Assembly (NCBI GenBank): GCA_031367195.1 | Contig: JANLPL010000111.1 | Coordinates: 1 to 19,572 of the forward strand | DNA from: Roseiarcus sp031367195 | Lineage (GTDB): Bacteria; Pseudomonadota; Alphaproteobacteria; Rhizobiales; Beijerinckiaceae | DNA: 19,572 nucleotides | Direction: 5' to 3' | Shown here: one piece after another, positions 1 through 7,476 of the stretch | Layout of the letters: each line of letters starts with the position of its first letter | How positions within the stretch are numbered: the first letter of the stretch is position 1 | Position numbers and translations under genes: made by a program | Notes under the pieces: generated by a model | Seen by the model: only the letters and a program-made list of their open reading frames with translations | Told to the model about the DNA's origin: nothing | The model's database searches: none

Positions 1-91
1 CGGCGTGGTCGAGCAGCGCGCGCTGCTCGTCGTCGAGGTCGAATCCCTGGGGTCCGCCGTTGCCGACCCGGTCCGCGCCGACGGAATTCAC
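1..91 (-). CDS. Partial N-terminus of a divergent gene, possibly acyl-CoA dehydrogenase
   Basis: The first 30 codons of a minus-strand gene run off the left edge. The GTG start at 89-91 has a GGAGG Shine-Dalgarno four bases upstream (complement of CCTCC at 96-100). The peptide reads VNSVGADRVGNGGPQGFDLD and continues DEQRALLDHA. The stretch F-D-L-x-x-E-Q-R-A-L-x-D-H-A resembles the first helix of acyl-CoA dehydrogenases. Such an enzyme would suit the divergent acyl-CoA carboxylase operon, since dehydrogenation normally precedes carboxylation in methylcrotonyl- and geranyl-CoA type pathways. With only 30 residues visible, the start site is better supported than the product. Confidence 0.4.
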   Translation of the reverse strand, partial: MNSVGADRVGNGGPQGFDLDDEQRALLDHA

Positions 92-177
92 GTCGCCTCC
101 CTGCCGCCTACCAAGAATTGATCTCCCGATAGCCAAAGCTAGCAGTTCACCCGCGCGGACACAAGCGGACGAACCCG

Positions 178-198
178 ATAATGAACGTAATTCATCAT
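178..198. promoter_or_regulatory. Imperfect dyad, possible operator between divergent genes
   Basis: ATGAA (181-185) and TTCAT (191-195) form a perfect inverted repeat around a 5-bp centre, extended by AT/AT on the outside after one mismatch. It lies roughly midway in the 301-bp gap between the divergent partial gene and the carboxylase operon, in a locally AT-richer patch. The size suits a dimeric TetR- or GntR-type regulator. No regulator gene is visible, so this is a symmetry observation only. Confidence 0.25.
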
Positions 199-310
199 AG
201 ACTAGCGGCGACCTCCGGTTCGACACGACGCCAGGTCAGCGGGCTTGCGTGTATTTCACCGCGAATCGAGCGGAAATGTTGAAACCGAATCGACCTCGTT
301 CGCGCAGGAG

Positions 311-341
311 TTGACAGACTTACTGAGTTCACATCATTAAT
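311..341 (+). promoter_or_regulatory. Candidate sigma70-type promoter of the carboxylase operon
   Basis: A consensus -35 hexamer, TTGACA, lies at 311-316. It is followed at 17-19 bp by the AT-rich string TCATTAAT (334-341). ATTAAT (336-341) matches four of six -10 positions but at a long 19-bp spacing. Transcription would begin around 348, giving a leader of about 45 nt before the GTG start at 393. The -35 box is convincing and the -10 is weak. Confidence 0.4.
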
Positions 342-392
342 AACCGCGGCGCCGGTCAAAGCGCCGACAGGGAGTTCGCCGGGGATGACGCT

Positions 393-1919
393 GTGACCCA
401 GCCCACCGGGATCGCGCGCGCCATGCCGCCGCGGAGCCGACCGCTACCCTTCCGAAAAGTGTTGATCGCCAACCGTGGCGAGATCGTCTGTCGCATCGCG
501 CGCACGCTTCGCGAACTCTCGATTCCCTCGGTCGCGATTTTCCACGCGGCGGAGGCTAGAAGCGCGCATGTGCGCGCCGCGGACGAAGCGGTCGAAATCC
601 TCGGCGAGACGCCCGTCGCGGCCCATCTCGACGGCGGGCGGATCATCGAAGCCGCCCTCGCCGCAGGCGCCGACGCCATTCATCCCGGCTACGGCTTTCT
701 CTCGGAAAACGCCGCGTTCGCGCGCGCGACAGCCGCGGCGGGGCTCACTTTCATCGGCCCCGGCGCCGACCTGATCGCCTTGATGGGCGACAAGATATCT
801 GCGCGCGACTTTGCCGAACGGCACGGCGTGCCGGTGGCCCCCTCGGTGATCTCCGACGGCGACGCCGCATCGTTCATGGCCGCCGCCGAGAGGATCGGGT
901 TTCCGCTGCTGATCAAAGCGGCGGCGGGCGGCGGCGGCAAGGGCATGAAGATCGTCCGCTCGGTCGAGGCGTTGGCCGAGGCGACGCGTTCGGCGGCGAG
1001 CGAGGCGCTGCGTTACTTCGGCGATGGGCGCATCTACGCCGAGCTCTATGTCGACCGGCCGCGCCATATCGAAGTGCAGGTGCTCGGCGACGGGCGAGGC
1101 GGCGCGGTGACCCTGTTCGAACGCGAGTGCTCGGTGCAACGGCGCTTTCAGAAGATCATCGAGGAGGCCCCGGCCCCCAATCTCGCCGACGATATTCGTG
1201 AGCGCATGCTGGACGCAGCCCTGCAACTAACGAGCGCGGCCAAATACCTCAACGCCGGCACGATCGAATTCATCCTTGGCTCCGACGGTCGGTTTTTCTT
1301 TCTCGAAATGAACACGCGCTTGCAGGTCGAACATCCCGTGACGGAGATGATCACGGGCATCGACCTCGTGCGCGCGCAGATGGAGATCGCGGCCGGGCAT
1401 GGGCTCCCATTTCAGCAGGCCGACATTGTTCGGAAAGGCGTCGCGATCGAGTGCCGCATTTGCGCGGAAGATCCCGAGCGCGACTTTCTCCCGGAAACCG
1501 GGATCGTGCAATATCTCGGCAAGCCCGAGGCGCCCTATCTCAGGTTTGAAAATGCGCTCGACAAAGGGCAGAAGATCACGGCGGACTTCGACCCGATGCT
1601 CGCCAAGCTCGTCGTCCACGGCGAAACGCGCGACCAGGCGATCTCCCGCTCCATCGCCGCGCTCGAAGAATTGGCGATCCTCGGCGTGAAGACCAACGCG
1701 GAATATCTCGAACGCGTTCTGGCGCATCCGGCCTTTCGCGCCGGAGACCTGCACACGGGCTTTGTCGCCGAACATGCTGAAGCGCTGAACGCGGCGCCGC
1801 TCGACGCCTCGACGCTCGATCACGTCCTCATCGCCGCGGCGCTGGGCTTTCGCGAGTTTCGCGAATCCGTGTTCGGGGCTCCCGAGCCGCACGCGACGAT
1901 CGGGCGTTGGAGGAACTGA
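393..1919 (+). CDS. Acyl-CoA carboxylase, biotin carboxylase subunit
   Basis: A 508-aa ATP-dependent biotin carboxylase that carboxylates the biotin of the carrier protein encoded next. N-terminal domain: VLIANRGEI (23-31) and HPGYGFLSEN (97-106). ATP-grasp: glycine-rich loop GGGGKGMK (179-186), HIEVQVLGD (225-233), FERECSVQRRFQKIIEEAPA (242-261), EMNTRLQVEHPVTEM (305-319). The GTG start at 393 is chosen for GGGGA at 381-385; an ATG at 423 is possible but lacks a Shine-Dalgarno. After the biotin carboxylase core the protein keeps about 50 residues ending in G-R-W-R-N, which in fused MCC alpha subunits joins the tether domain. Here a stop falls at that point and the carrier begins 2 bp later. 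The family is certain; the acyl-CoA substrate is not. Confidence 0.93.
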   Translation: MTQPTGIARAMPPRSRPLPFRKVLIANRGEIVCRIARTLRELSIPSVAIFHAAEARSAHVRAADEAVEILGETPVAAHLDGGRIIEAALAAGADAIHPGYGFLSENAAFARATAAAGLTFIGPGADLIALMGDKISARDFAERHGVPVAPSVISDGDAASFMAAAERIGFPLLIKAAAGGGGKGMKIVRSVEALAEATRSAASEALRYFGDGRIYAELYVDRPRHIEVQVLGDGRGGAVTLFERECSVQRRFQKIIEEAPAPNLADDIRERMLDAALQLTSAAKYLNAGTIEFILGSDGRFFFLEMNTRLQVEHPVTEMITGIDLVRAQMEIAAGHGLPFQQADIVRKGVAIECRICAEDPERDFLPETGIVQYLGKPEAPYLRFENALDKGQKITADFDPMLAKLVVHGETRDQAISRSIAALEELAILGVKTNAEYLERVLAHPAFRAGDLHTGFVAEHAEALNAAPLDASTLDHVLIAAALGFREFRESVFGAPEPHATIGRWRN

Positions 1920-1921
1920 GC

Positions 1922-2425
1922 ATGGCGTTGAAGCTGACCTTCGCGGGGCGCGTGCACATCCTCGAAATCGTCCGCCGCCGTCCGCATCTGGTCGTCAGCA
2001 TCGACGGACGCGAACATGAGATCGCCGCGACGGGCGACGGCGGCGACGGGCGCCACACGCTCGAAATCGCCGGCGAAGCCCTCCACGTCGCACGGGCGCA
2101 GGTCGGCGAGCGGCAGGTCGTGCGGCTGCGCGGGCGAACTCATGAAATCGGGTTGATCGATCCGCGTTCGGAGATCGCCGAGACCGGCGCCGGAAATGAC
2201 GAAGTGAAGGCGCCGATGCCCGGACGGGTGGTCTCGGTCCACAAGTCGGCGGGCGACGCCGTGCTGCGCGGCGAAGCCGTCGCGACGATCGAGAGCATGA
2301 AGCTGCAAATGGCGCTGGCGGCGCCGCGCGACGGGCGCATCGCCGCGATCCTGCGCGGCGAGGGCGACTCCGTCGACAAGGACGAAACCGTCGCGCGGCT
2401 CGAAGCGCTGACGTCGGAGGATTGA
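1922..2425 (+). CDS. Acyl-CoA carboxylase, tether plus biotin carboxyl carrier subunit
   Basis: A 167-aa protein. Residues about 1-85 are beta-rich and match the position of the domain that links biotin carboxylase to carrier in MCC-type alpha subunits. Residues about 93-163 are a biotinyl domain with the motif ESMKLQ, biotin being expected on K127, plus the flanking PMPGRV (98-103) and GDAVLRGE (111-118). The ATG at 1922 has GGAGGA at 1909-1914, which lies inside the end of the upstream gene, so the two are likely translationally coupled. A TTG at 1907 in the same frame is a weaker start. The biotinyl motif is ESMKL rather than the common AMKM, as in other MCC/GCC-like carboxylases. It carries CO2 from the upstream enzyme to the downstream carboxyltransferase. 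Confidence 0.9.
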   Translation: MALKLTFAGRVHILEIVRRRPHLVVSIDGREHEIAATGDGGDGRHTLEIAGEALHVARAQVGERQVVRLRGRTHEIGLIDPRSEIAETGAGNDEVKAPMPGRVVSVHKSAGDAVLRGEAVATIESMKLQMALAAPRDGRIAAILRGEGDSVDKDETVARLEALTSED

Positions 2426-2429
2426 AACG

Positions 2430-4037
2430 TTGAGAAAGATCCAGTCGAGCCTGAACGCGTCGAGCGCCGAATTCCGGCGCAACGCGGCGCACAACCGCCG
2501 GCTTGCCGCCGAGTTCCGCGCCCGTCAGGAAGCCGCGCGTCATGTTCGTCCGGCGCGCGATCTCGAACGGATCGCCAAACAGGGCAAGATGCGGCCGCGC
2601 GAGCGGATCGAAAAGCTGCTCGATCCCGGCACCCCGTTCCTGGAGCTTTCCTCGCTCGCCGCCAACATGGCCTATGGCGGCGAGGCGCCGTCGGCAAGCT
2701 GCATCGCCGGCATTGGAATCGTCTCCGGCAAGGAGACGATGATCCGCGCCGACGATTGCACCGTGAAGGGGGGCGCGTGGTATCCGCTCACGGTCAAGAA
2801 GATAGTCCGCGCGCTCGACATCGCGATTGAGAATCGGCTGCCGGTGATCCACCTCTGCGATTCCGCCGGAGGCTTCCTGCCGTTGCAGGCGCAACTGTTT
2901 CCCGACAAGCAGATGGGCGGTCGCGTCTTCCGCAATCAGTCGATCCTCTCCAAGCTCGGAGTCAAACAGCTCTCGCTTGTGTTCGGACATTGCACCGCCG
3001 GCGGCGCCTATATCCCCGCGCTGTCGGACTACAACGTGATCGTGCGCGGAACCGGCGCCGTCTTTCTTGGCGGGCCGCCGCTGGTGCGCGCCGCGACCGG
3101 CGAGGAGGTGTCTGTGGAGGATCTCGGCGGCGCCGACATGCACACCAGCGTTTCCGGCGTCTGCGACTATCCCGCCGCCAACGAAGAAGAAGCCATATTG
3201 ATCGGGCGCGAGATCGCTCGACTCTGGCGCGAGCCAACCAAGATCGCCTGGCGCCCGGAGCCCGCGGAAGACCCCGCCTACGATCCCGACGAGCTATATG
3301 GAATACTCCCCGACGACGTCAAGAAACAGTTCGACATGCGCGAGGTCATCGCCCGAATCGTCGATGGCAGCCGGTTCCACGAATATCAACCGAACTATGG
3401 CGCCACCCTGATCTGCGGCTTTGCGAACATATGGGGCTTCAAGGTCGGCATCCTCGCGAACAACGGCGTACTCTTCAACGATTCCTCTTTGAAAGGGGCG
3501 CATTTCATCGAGCTTTGCAACCAGAATGAAACGCCGCTGCTGTTCCTGCAGAACATCACCGGCTACATGGTCGGGCGCGAATACGAGCGCAAAGGCATCA
3601 CCAAGGACGGGGCCAAGATGATCATGGCGCAGAGTTGCAGCCGCGTGCCCAAATTCACAATCATGTGCAACGGTTCGTTCGGCGCCGGCAACTACGGAAT
3701 GTGCGGGCGGGCGTTTGACGGACGCTTCCTGTTCTCCTGGCCCAACCACCAGATCGGCGTCATGGGCGGCGAACAGGCCGCCAATGTGCTAGCCGAGGTC
3801 AAGGTCAACCAGATGAAGCGCAGCGGCGAGGCGATCGACCGGGCCTTGATCGAGCAAGTGCGCGAGCAGACTCTCGCCGCCTACCAGGAACAACTCTCGG
3901 CCTATTATTCGACCTCGGAATTGTGGGACGACGGCATCATCGACCCCGTCGATACGCGCAACGCGCTGGGCGTCGCGATCTCCGCGTCGTTGAACGCGCC
4001 GTTGGGCGATCTCGGCTATGGCGTGTTTCGATTCTAG
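2430..4037 (+). CDS. Acyl-CoA carboxylase, carboxyltransferase (beta) subunit, MCC/GCC family
   Basis: A 535-aa carboxyltransferase, the usual length for methylcrotonyl- or geranyl-CoA carboxylase beta. The N-half crotonase fold has PRERIEKLLDPG (56-67), CTAGGAY (188-194) and GPPLVRAATGEEV (215-227). The C-half has NITGYMVGREYE (375-386) and GSFGAGNYGMCGRA (415-428). The start is a TTG at 2430, 4 bp after the carrier's stop, with CGGAGG at 2415-2420; no ATG fits better. Whole-length similarity is clearly to MCC beta rather than propionyl-CoA carboxylase. Where MCC beta normally reads H-F-G-R, this protein reads M-G-G-R (162-165), so a bulky Phe becomes Gly, which could mean a different acyl pocket. 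The substrate is therefore left open. Confidence 0.9.
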   Translation: MRKIQSSLNASSAEFRRNAAHNRRLAAEFRARQEAARHVRPARDLERIAKQGKMRPRERIEKLLDPGTPFLELSSLAANMAYGGEAPSASCIAGIGIVSGKETMIRADDCTVKGGAWYPLTVKKIVRALDIAIENRLPVIHLCDSAGGFLPLQAQLFPDKQMGGRVFRNQSILSKLGVKQLSLVFGHCTAGGAYIPALSDYNVIVRGTGAVFLGGPPLVRAATGEEVSVEDLGGADMHTSVSGVCDYPAANEEEAILIGREIARLWREPTKIAWRPEPAEDPAYDPDELYGILPDDVKKQFDMREVIARIVDGSRFHEYQPNYGATLICGFANIWGFKVGILANNGVLFNDSSLKGAHFIELCNQNETPLLFLQNITGYMVGREYERKGITKDGAKMIMAQSCSRVPKFTIMCNGSFGAGNYGMCGRAFDGRFLFSWPNHQIGVMGGEQAANVLAEVKVNQMKRSGEAIDRALIEQVREQTLAAYQEQLSAYYSTSELWDDGIIDPVDTRNALGVAISASLNAPLGDLGYGVFRF

Positions 4038-4047
4038 GGGACTATTC

Positions 4048-4821
4048 ATGGGCCAGTACGAAGACATCTCGGTCAGCCTCGAAGCCGGCGTGACGCGGAT
4101 CACGGTCGAACGCGCGGCGCGGCTCAACGCCTATCGCGACCAGACCGCCGACGAATTGCTCGACGCGTTCCGTCAGGCCGAGGAAAACCCCGAGGCTCGG
4201 GTCATCGTTCTCAAGGGCGCCGGTCGCGCGTTCGGGGCGGGCTATGATCTCTCGACGATCGTCCCCGACGCGACGCCCGAACTCGACCGCGTGCTCGATC
4301 GGCATTTCAATCCGCTGATCCGGCGGATGCGCTCCTGTCGCCTGCCGATCGTCTCGCAGGTCAACGGTCCCTGCGCCGGGGCCGCGGTCGGAGTCGCGCT
4401 CGCGGGCGACATCGTCGTGGCCGCGCGCTCGGCATATTTCTACGAGCCGTTCGTCGGCATCGCGCTCGTGCCCGACGCGGGCAACACGATGTTCCTGACA
4501 CAATTGATCGGTCGCGCCCGCGCCGGGCCGATGATGATGCTGGGCGATCGCATCAGCGCGGAAACAGCCGAGAGTTGGGGCCTGATCTGGCGAGCGTTCG
4601 CTGATTCCGAGCTGCCCGCGCGGACGGACGAGATTGCCGCGACATTGGCGTCGCGCGCTCCCGCCGCGCTCGCCGCCACCAAGCGGCTCATCGCGTCGGC
4701 GGCCGATCGTCAGCTGGACGCCCAGCTCGACCTCGAGCGCGACCTGCAGGGCGAGGCGGGGCGCACGCCCGAAATGAAACGAGCCATCGCGGCGTTCTTC
4801 TCGGCGCGGAAGGGCCCGTGA
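4048..4821 (+). CDS. Enoyl-CoA hydratase/isomerase family protein, PaaG-like
   Basis: A 257-aa crotonase-fold enzyme, last in the carboxylase operon, 10 bp after the carboxyltransferase stop, with AGGGGAC (4036-4042) before the ATG. The oxyanion-hole segment AFGAGYDLS is at 61-69. Both glutamates of classical enoyl-CoA hydratases appear to be missing: A-V-G-V-A-L-A (113-119) and E-P-F-V-G (133-137) stand where G-G-C-E-L and Q-P-E occur. The segment LVPDAGNT (140-147) and MLGDRISAETAESWGLIW resemble PaaG-type isomerases, whose catalytic Asp would be D143. It is thus more likely an isomerase or ring-oxepin-type enzyme than the methylglutaconyl-CoA hydratase usually found beside MCC. The true reaction is unknown. 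Confidence 0.85.
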   Translation: MGQYEDISVSLEAGVTRITVERAARLNAYRDQTADELLDAFRQAEENPEARVIVLKGAGRAFGAGYDLSTIVPDATPELDRVLDRHFNPLIRRMRSCRLPIVSQVNGPCAGAAVGVALAGDIVVAARSAYFYEPFVGIALVPDAGNTMFLTQLIGRARAGPMMMLGDRISAETAESWGLIWRAFADSELPARTDEIAATLASRAPAALAATKRLIASAADRQLDAQLDLERDLQGEAGRTPEMKRAIAAFFSARKGP

Positions 4822-5055
4822 GGGCATCGTCACATCGGCAAAGAACGGGAGATTTTTGGCGGAAAATGCGATGACATCGAGTTTGCCCCGGTTGCTCGTG
4901 GCCAAAGCCAACCCATCGATTTATACCAGTCCCTCTAATTTCCGACACACGCCGATTCTCTGGTTCCGATTGATCGGATTCGATCTGGGTCGTTGACCAG
5001 GCAGCGCCATGCGCTTTGAGTCGCCCCCTTCGCCGGCGCAATAGCTGTCGGCGCC

Positions 5056-5072
5056 GTTAAGAAAGCGTTAAC
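5056..5072. promoter_or_regulatory. CtrA-type binding box
   Basis: The sequence is GTTAA, seven bases (GAAAGCG), then TTAAC. This matches the established CtrA consensus TTAA-N7-TTAAC without a mismatch and, being palindromic, matches on both strands. It sits 11 bp upstream of the candidate repA -35 box. CtrA is the response regulator that times replication and division in alphaproteobacteria. Binding here would tie repABC expression to the cell cycle. Binding is inferred, not shown. Confidence 0.55.
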
Positions 5073-5082
5073 CCAATACTCC

Positions 5083-5110
5083 TTGCAACCGCCAGCGAAT
5101 CGGACATACT
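5083..5110 (+). promoter_or_regulatory. Candidate repA promoter
   Basis: TTGCAA (5083-5088), a 16-bp spacer and CATACT (5105-5110), with four of six matches in each hexamer. It lies about 50 bp before the repA ATG. The spacer contains a GANTC site (GAATC, 5097-5101) directly upstream of the -10, where CcrM methylation could influence RNA polymerase. The assignment rests on sequence only. Confidence 0.4.
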
Positions 5111-5166
5111 GGCGCCAGATTGGCCTCTTTGGCGATCTTAGCGCTATTTCGGGCCCGAGCTAGATC

Positions 5167-6354
5167 ATGGTGTCGCTTCCTCCGTTTGAATTTGACGACA
5201 AAATCCTCATGCAAGGGGCGGAGATCTCGCGGAAGCTCGATCAGTTGCGGCAAGAGAAGTTCCCGCCCGATGCGCAGAAGACTTTGCGGCGCTTCGCCAT
5301 GGCGGAAGTCGCTCACTATTTCGGCGTCAGTCCCAACAATTTGAAGCGCCTTCATCTGGAAGGCAAGGGGCCGAAACCGCTGATCACGAACGGCGGCCGG
5401 CGGGTTTACACCGCCGAGCAAATGATCGAGCTCCGGCACTATCTGGACAAGAATGGCCGATCCGACACGAGCAAATATGTCCCGTACAGAAAAGCGGGAG
5501 AAAAGCTTCAGGTCATTGCGGTCGTCAATTTCAAGGGCGGATCGGGCAAGACCACGACGGCGGCGCACTTGGGGCAGCATCTCGCCTTGACTGGGCATCG
5601 CGTGCTTATCGTTGATCTTGATCCTCAGGCGTCGCTTTCCGCCCTGCACGGCTTTCAGCCCGAGATTGATCGAAATCCCTCGCTTTATGACGCCCTGCGC
5701 TACGACGGGCAGCGCAAGCCCATTCAGGATGTGATCCTGAAGACAAACTTTCCCCAGCTCGACATTGTTCCAGCCAATCTCGAATTGCAGGAATACGAGT
5801 ATGAAACGCCGCTTGCGATGCAGACGTCGCAGGAAGGAAGACGGTTTTTTACGCGGCTTGGCAATGCGCTTGCCGACGTCGATGACCGCTATGACGTTGT
5901 AGTCATCGATTGCCCACCGCAGCTCGGCTACCTCACCTTGACCGCCCTCACGGCGGCGACATGCGTGCTGATCACCGTGCATCCGCAGATGCTCGATCTG
6001 ATGTCGATGAGTCAGTTTCTCCTCATGCTCGGCAACATCACAAAGACGATCAAGAAGGCGGGCGCCGATGTCCGGATGGATTGGCTGCGCTATCTCATCA
6101 CCCGCTTTGAGCCCACGGATATCCCTCAGGTTCAGATGCTTGGCTTCATGCACTCGATGTTGGCCGAGGAGATCCTGAAGAGCCCTATGGTCAAGTCGAC
6201 GGCGATTTCAGACGCCGGCCTGACCAAGCAGACGCTCTATGAGGTCGAACGTGCAAATTTTAATCGCGATACATATGACCGCGCGATCGAGTGCATGGAT
6301 GCGGTCAATTTCGAGATTCAGGGCTTGATTCATCAGGCTTGGGGGCGTTCCTGA
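5167..6354 (+). CDS. repA: RepA, ParA-type plasmid partition ATPase and autorepressor
   Basis: A 395-aa RepA of the repABC family, full length. The N-terminal MerR-like helix-turn-helix (about 42-66, F-A-M-A-E-V-A-H-Y-F-G-V-S) binds the operon's operator. The deviant Walker A motif is KGGSGKTTT (123-131), followed by VLIVDLDPQASLSAL and VVVIDCPPQLGYL. In this family RepA-ATP segregates plasmid copies with RepB bound to parS, and RepA-ADP/RepB represses the operon. The ATG start at 5167 places the HTH at the expected distance. Its stop is 69 bp before repB, and that gap holds a parS candidate. It differs clearly from the degraded second RepA at 14004-14640 (YEYETP versus YEHETP), so the two are not a recent duplication. 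Confidence 0.95.
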   Translation: MVSLPPFEFDDKILMQGAEISRKLDQLRQEKFPPDAQKTLRRFAMAEVAHYFGVSPNNLKRLHLEGKGPKPLITNGGRRVYTAEQMIELRHYLDKNGRSDTSKYVPYRKAGEKLQVIAVVNFKGGSGKTTTAAHLGQHLALTGHRVLIVDLDPQASLSALHGFQPEIDRNPSLYDALRYDGQRKPIQDVILKTNFPQLDIVPANLELQEYEYETPLAMQTSQEGRRFFTRLGNALADVDDRYDVVVIDCPPQLGYLTLTALTAATCVLITVHPQMLDLMSMSQFLLMLGNITKTIKKAGADVRMDWLRYLITRFEPTDIPQVQMLGFMHSMLAEEILKSPMVKSTAISDAGLTKQTLYEVERANFNRDTYDRAIECMDAVNFEIQGLIHQAWGRS

Positions 6355-6355
6355 T

Positions 6356-6371
6356 GTTGACCGCGGTAAAT
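6356..6371. other. Candidate parS centromere site
   Basis: The palindrome GTTGACCGCGGTAAAT lies in the repA-repB gap, starting 2 bp after the repA stop. It fits the repABC parS consensus GTT-N4-GC-N4-AAC at all but the last base. Its core ACCGCGGT is perfectly symmetric, with TT/AA arms outside. parS of the Agrobacterium Ti plasmid lies in the same repA-repB gap. RepB would bind here and interact with RepA. Confidence 0.6.
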
Positions 6372-6423
6372 TCACCGAATTTCTGTAGCCTTTTCAAAGG
6401 GCTTAAGGAGTGGGAGGCGAAGC

Positions 6424-7419
6424 TTGGCGCGTAAAAATCCGTTCGCGAACCTGCGCAGCGACAGTGGCGTCCGAGAGTCGGCCCCGTCGCTCGATTACGC
6501 CATGAAAGGTGCGTCCCGGTCCATTTTGAGCTCCATTGATGAGATGGCGGCCCGCGCCGACAAGCTGCTCGAAGGCGAAACCATTGTCGATTTGGACGTA
6601 GATTCTGTCGATGGATCTTTCATCAAGGATCGGTTGACAGCCGACGATCAGGAATTCAACGAGTTGCTCGAAGCGATTCGCGAGCGCGGGCAGGATTCGC
6701 CAATTCTCGTCAGGCCGCATCCGTCCAAATCCGGACGCTACATGGTCGTCTTCGGACATCGACGCCTGGAGGCGGCGAAGCGGCTCGGCCGCAAAGTTCG
6801 GGCTGTCATTAGGGATTTGAAGGACCGGGACCATGTCATCGCGCAGGGCCAGGAGAATTCCGCGCGAGCAAACCTATCTTTCATCGAGAAGGCGCTGTTC
6901 GCGGCTAATCTCGCCCGGCTCCGCTATGACGAGGACAGCTCGACGATCCTGGCCGCCCTTGGCGTCGACCGAACAACATTGTCGAAAATGCTGTCGGTGG
7001 CTGGGTTGCCAGAGCCGATCCTGCACGCGATCGGTCCGGCCAAAGGCGTCGGACGCGATCGATGGTACAAGTTGAAGCTTGTGCTTGAGAAACCCTCCAG
7101 CCAGGAAGCGGCGCTCAAAGCGGTCGCCGAAAGCGGCTTTGCCGCACGCTCAAGCGACGAACGATTCGATACCCTGGTCTCGCGCCTCAAGGCGGCCAGG
7201 TCAGCGCCGCGCGGACGTTCTGAGCCGAGGAAATTCGTCTGGATGCCCGAGGACGCCTCCCTGGCGGCCGAAATGGAGTCAGGGGGAAAACGCTTCACTC
7301 TGTCTCTCAAGGCCAAGGGTCCGGACGCACACGCGTTCGGTATATATCTCTCGGAAAACCTCGCGCAATACTATGAAGCTTTCCGACGGATTTCGGCATC
7401 CAACGAAAATGGAGATTAA
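6424..7419 (+). CDS. repB: RepB, ParB-type parS-binding partition protein
   Basis: A 331-aa RepB with a TTG start at 6424, supported by GGGAGG at 6412-6417 and by the typical M-A-R-K-N-P-F-A-N-L opening. ParB N-terminal domain: I-L-V-R-P-H-P, then GRYMVVFGHRR (about 101-111) and the arginine-patch-like segment QGQENSARANLSFIEKA. A central helix-turn-helix follows (ILAALGVDRTTLSKML, about 176-191). The C-terminus has the FTLSLKAKGPDAHAF module typical of RepB. It loads on parS and is moved by RepA. It is followed by the ctRNA gene and repC. A second, truncated and divergent RepB lies at 13214-14003. Confidence 0.94.
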   Translation: MARKNPFANLRSDSGVRESAPSLDYAMKGASRSILSSIDEMAARADKLLEGETIVDLDVDSVDGSFIKDRLTADDQEFNELLEAIRERGQDSPILVRPHPSKSGRYMVVFGHRRLEAAKRLGRKVRAVIRDLKDRDHVIAQGQENSARANLSFIEKALFAANLARLRYDEDSSTILAALGVDRTTLSKMLSVAGLPEPILHAIGPAKGVGRDRWYKLKLVLEKPSSQEAALKAVAESGFAARSSDERFDTLVSRLKAARSAPRGRSEPRKFVWMPEDASLAAEMESGGKRFTLSLKAKGPDAHAFGIYLSENLAQYYEAFRRISASNENGD

Positions 7420-7424
7420 CCGGC

Positions 7425-7476
7425 AAAAGAAAAAGGCCCCCGAAACGGAGTTCCGGAAGCCCTTCTCATCACTCGC
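7425..7476 (-). ncRNA. repABC counter-transcribed RNA (ctRNA, incompatibility RNA)
   Basis: The repB-repC gap carries an antisense RNA gene at the family's standard place. On the minus strand there is a consensus TTGACA (complement of 7506-7511), a 17-bp spacer and GATTCT (complement of 7483-7488), predicting a start near 7476. A terminator hairpin follows: GGCTTCCG (complement of 7454-7461) pairs with CGGGGGCC (complement of 7435-7442), then TTTTTCTTTT down to 7425. The predicted RNA is about 50 nt, matching known ctRNAs. It would pair with the repC leader and reduce RepC synthesis, setting copy number and incompatibility. The transcript ends are predicted from sequence. Confidence 0.78.

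Larger units (their letters stand above)
4822..5166 (+). promoter_or_regulatory. Control region upstream of repA
   Basis: A 345-bp gene-free stretch between the carboxylase operon and repA. No convincing terminator follows the crotonase gene. It contains a perfect CtrA-type box (5056-5072), three GANTC sites (4954-4958, 4977-4981, 5097-5101) and a promoter candidate (5083-5110). There is also a short CCGAT/ATCGG dyad near 4967-4978. RepA-mediated autorepression of repABC operons normally acts in such a region. Confidence 0.5.

Noticed and set aside
444..1226. Long minus-strand open frames opposite the biotin carboxylase gene
   Set aside because: They are antisense shadows of a GC-rich coding region, with arginine-rich products and no family resemblance.
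1995..3143. 382-codon minus-strand frame opposite the carrier and carboxyltransferase genes
   Set aside because: The opposite strand is unmistakably coding on both genes; the antisense product has no recognisable domain.
4018..4047. Earlier in-frame start for the crotonase gene, overlapping the carboxyltransferase
   Set aside because: The ATG at 4048 has a good AGGGGAC Shine-Dalgarno and fits the family's N-terminus.
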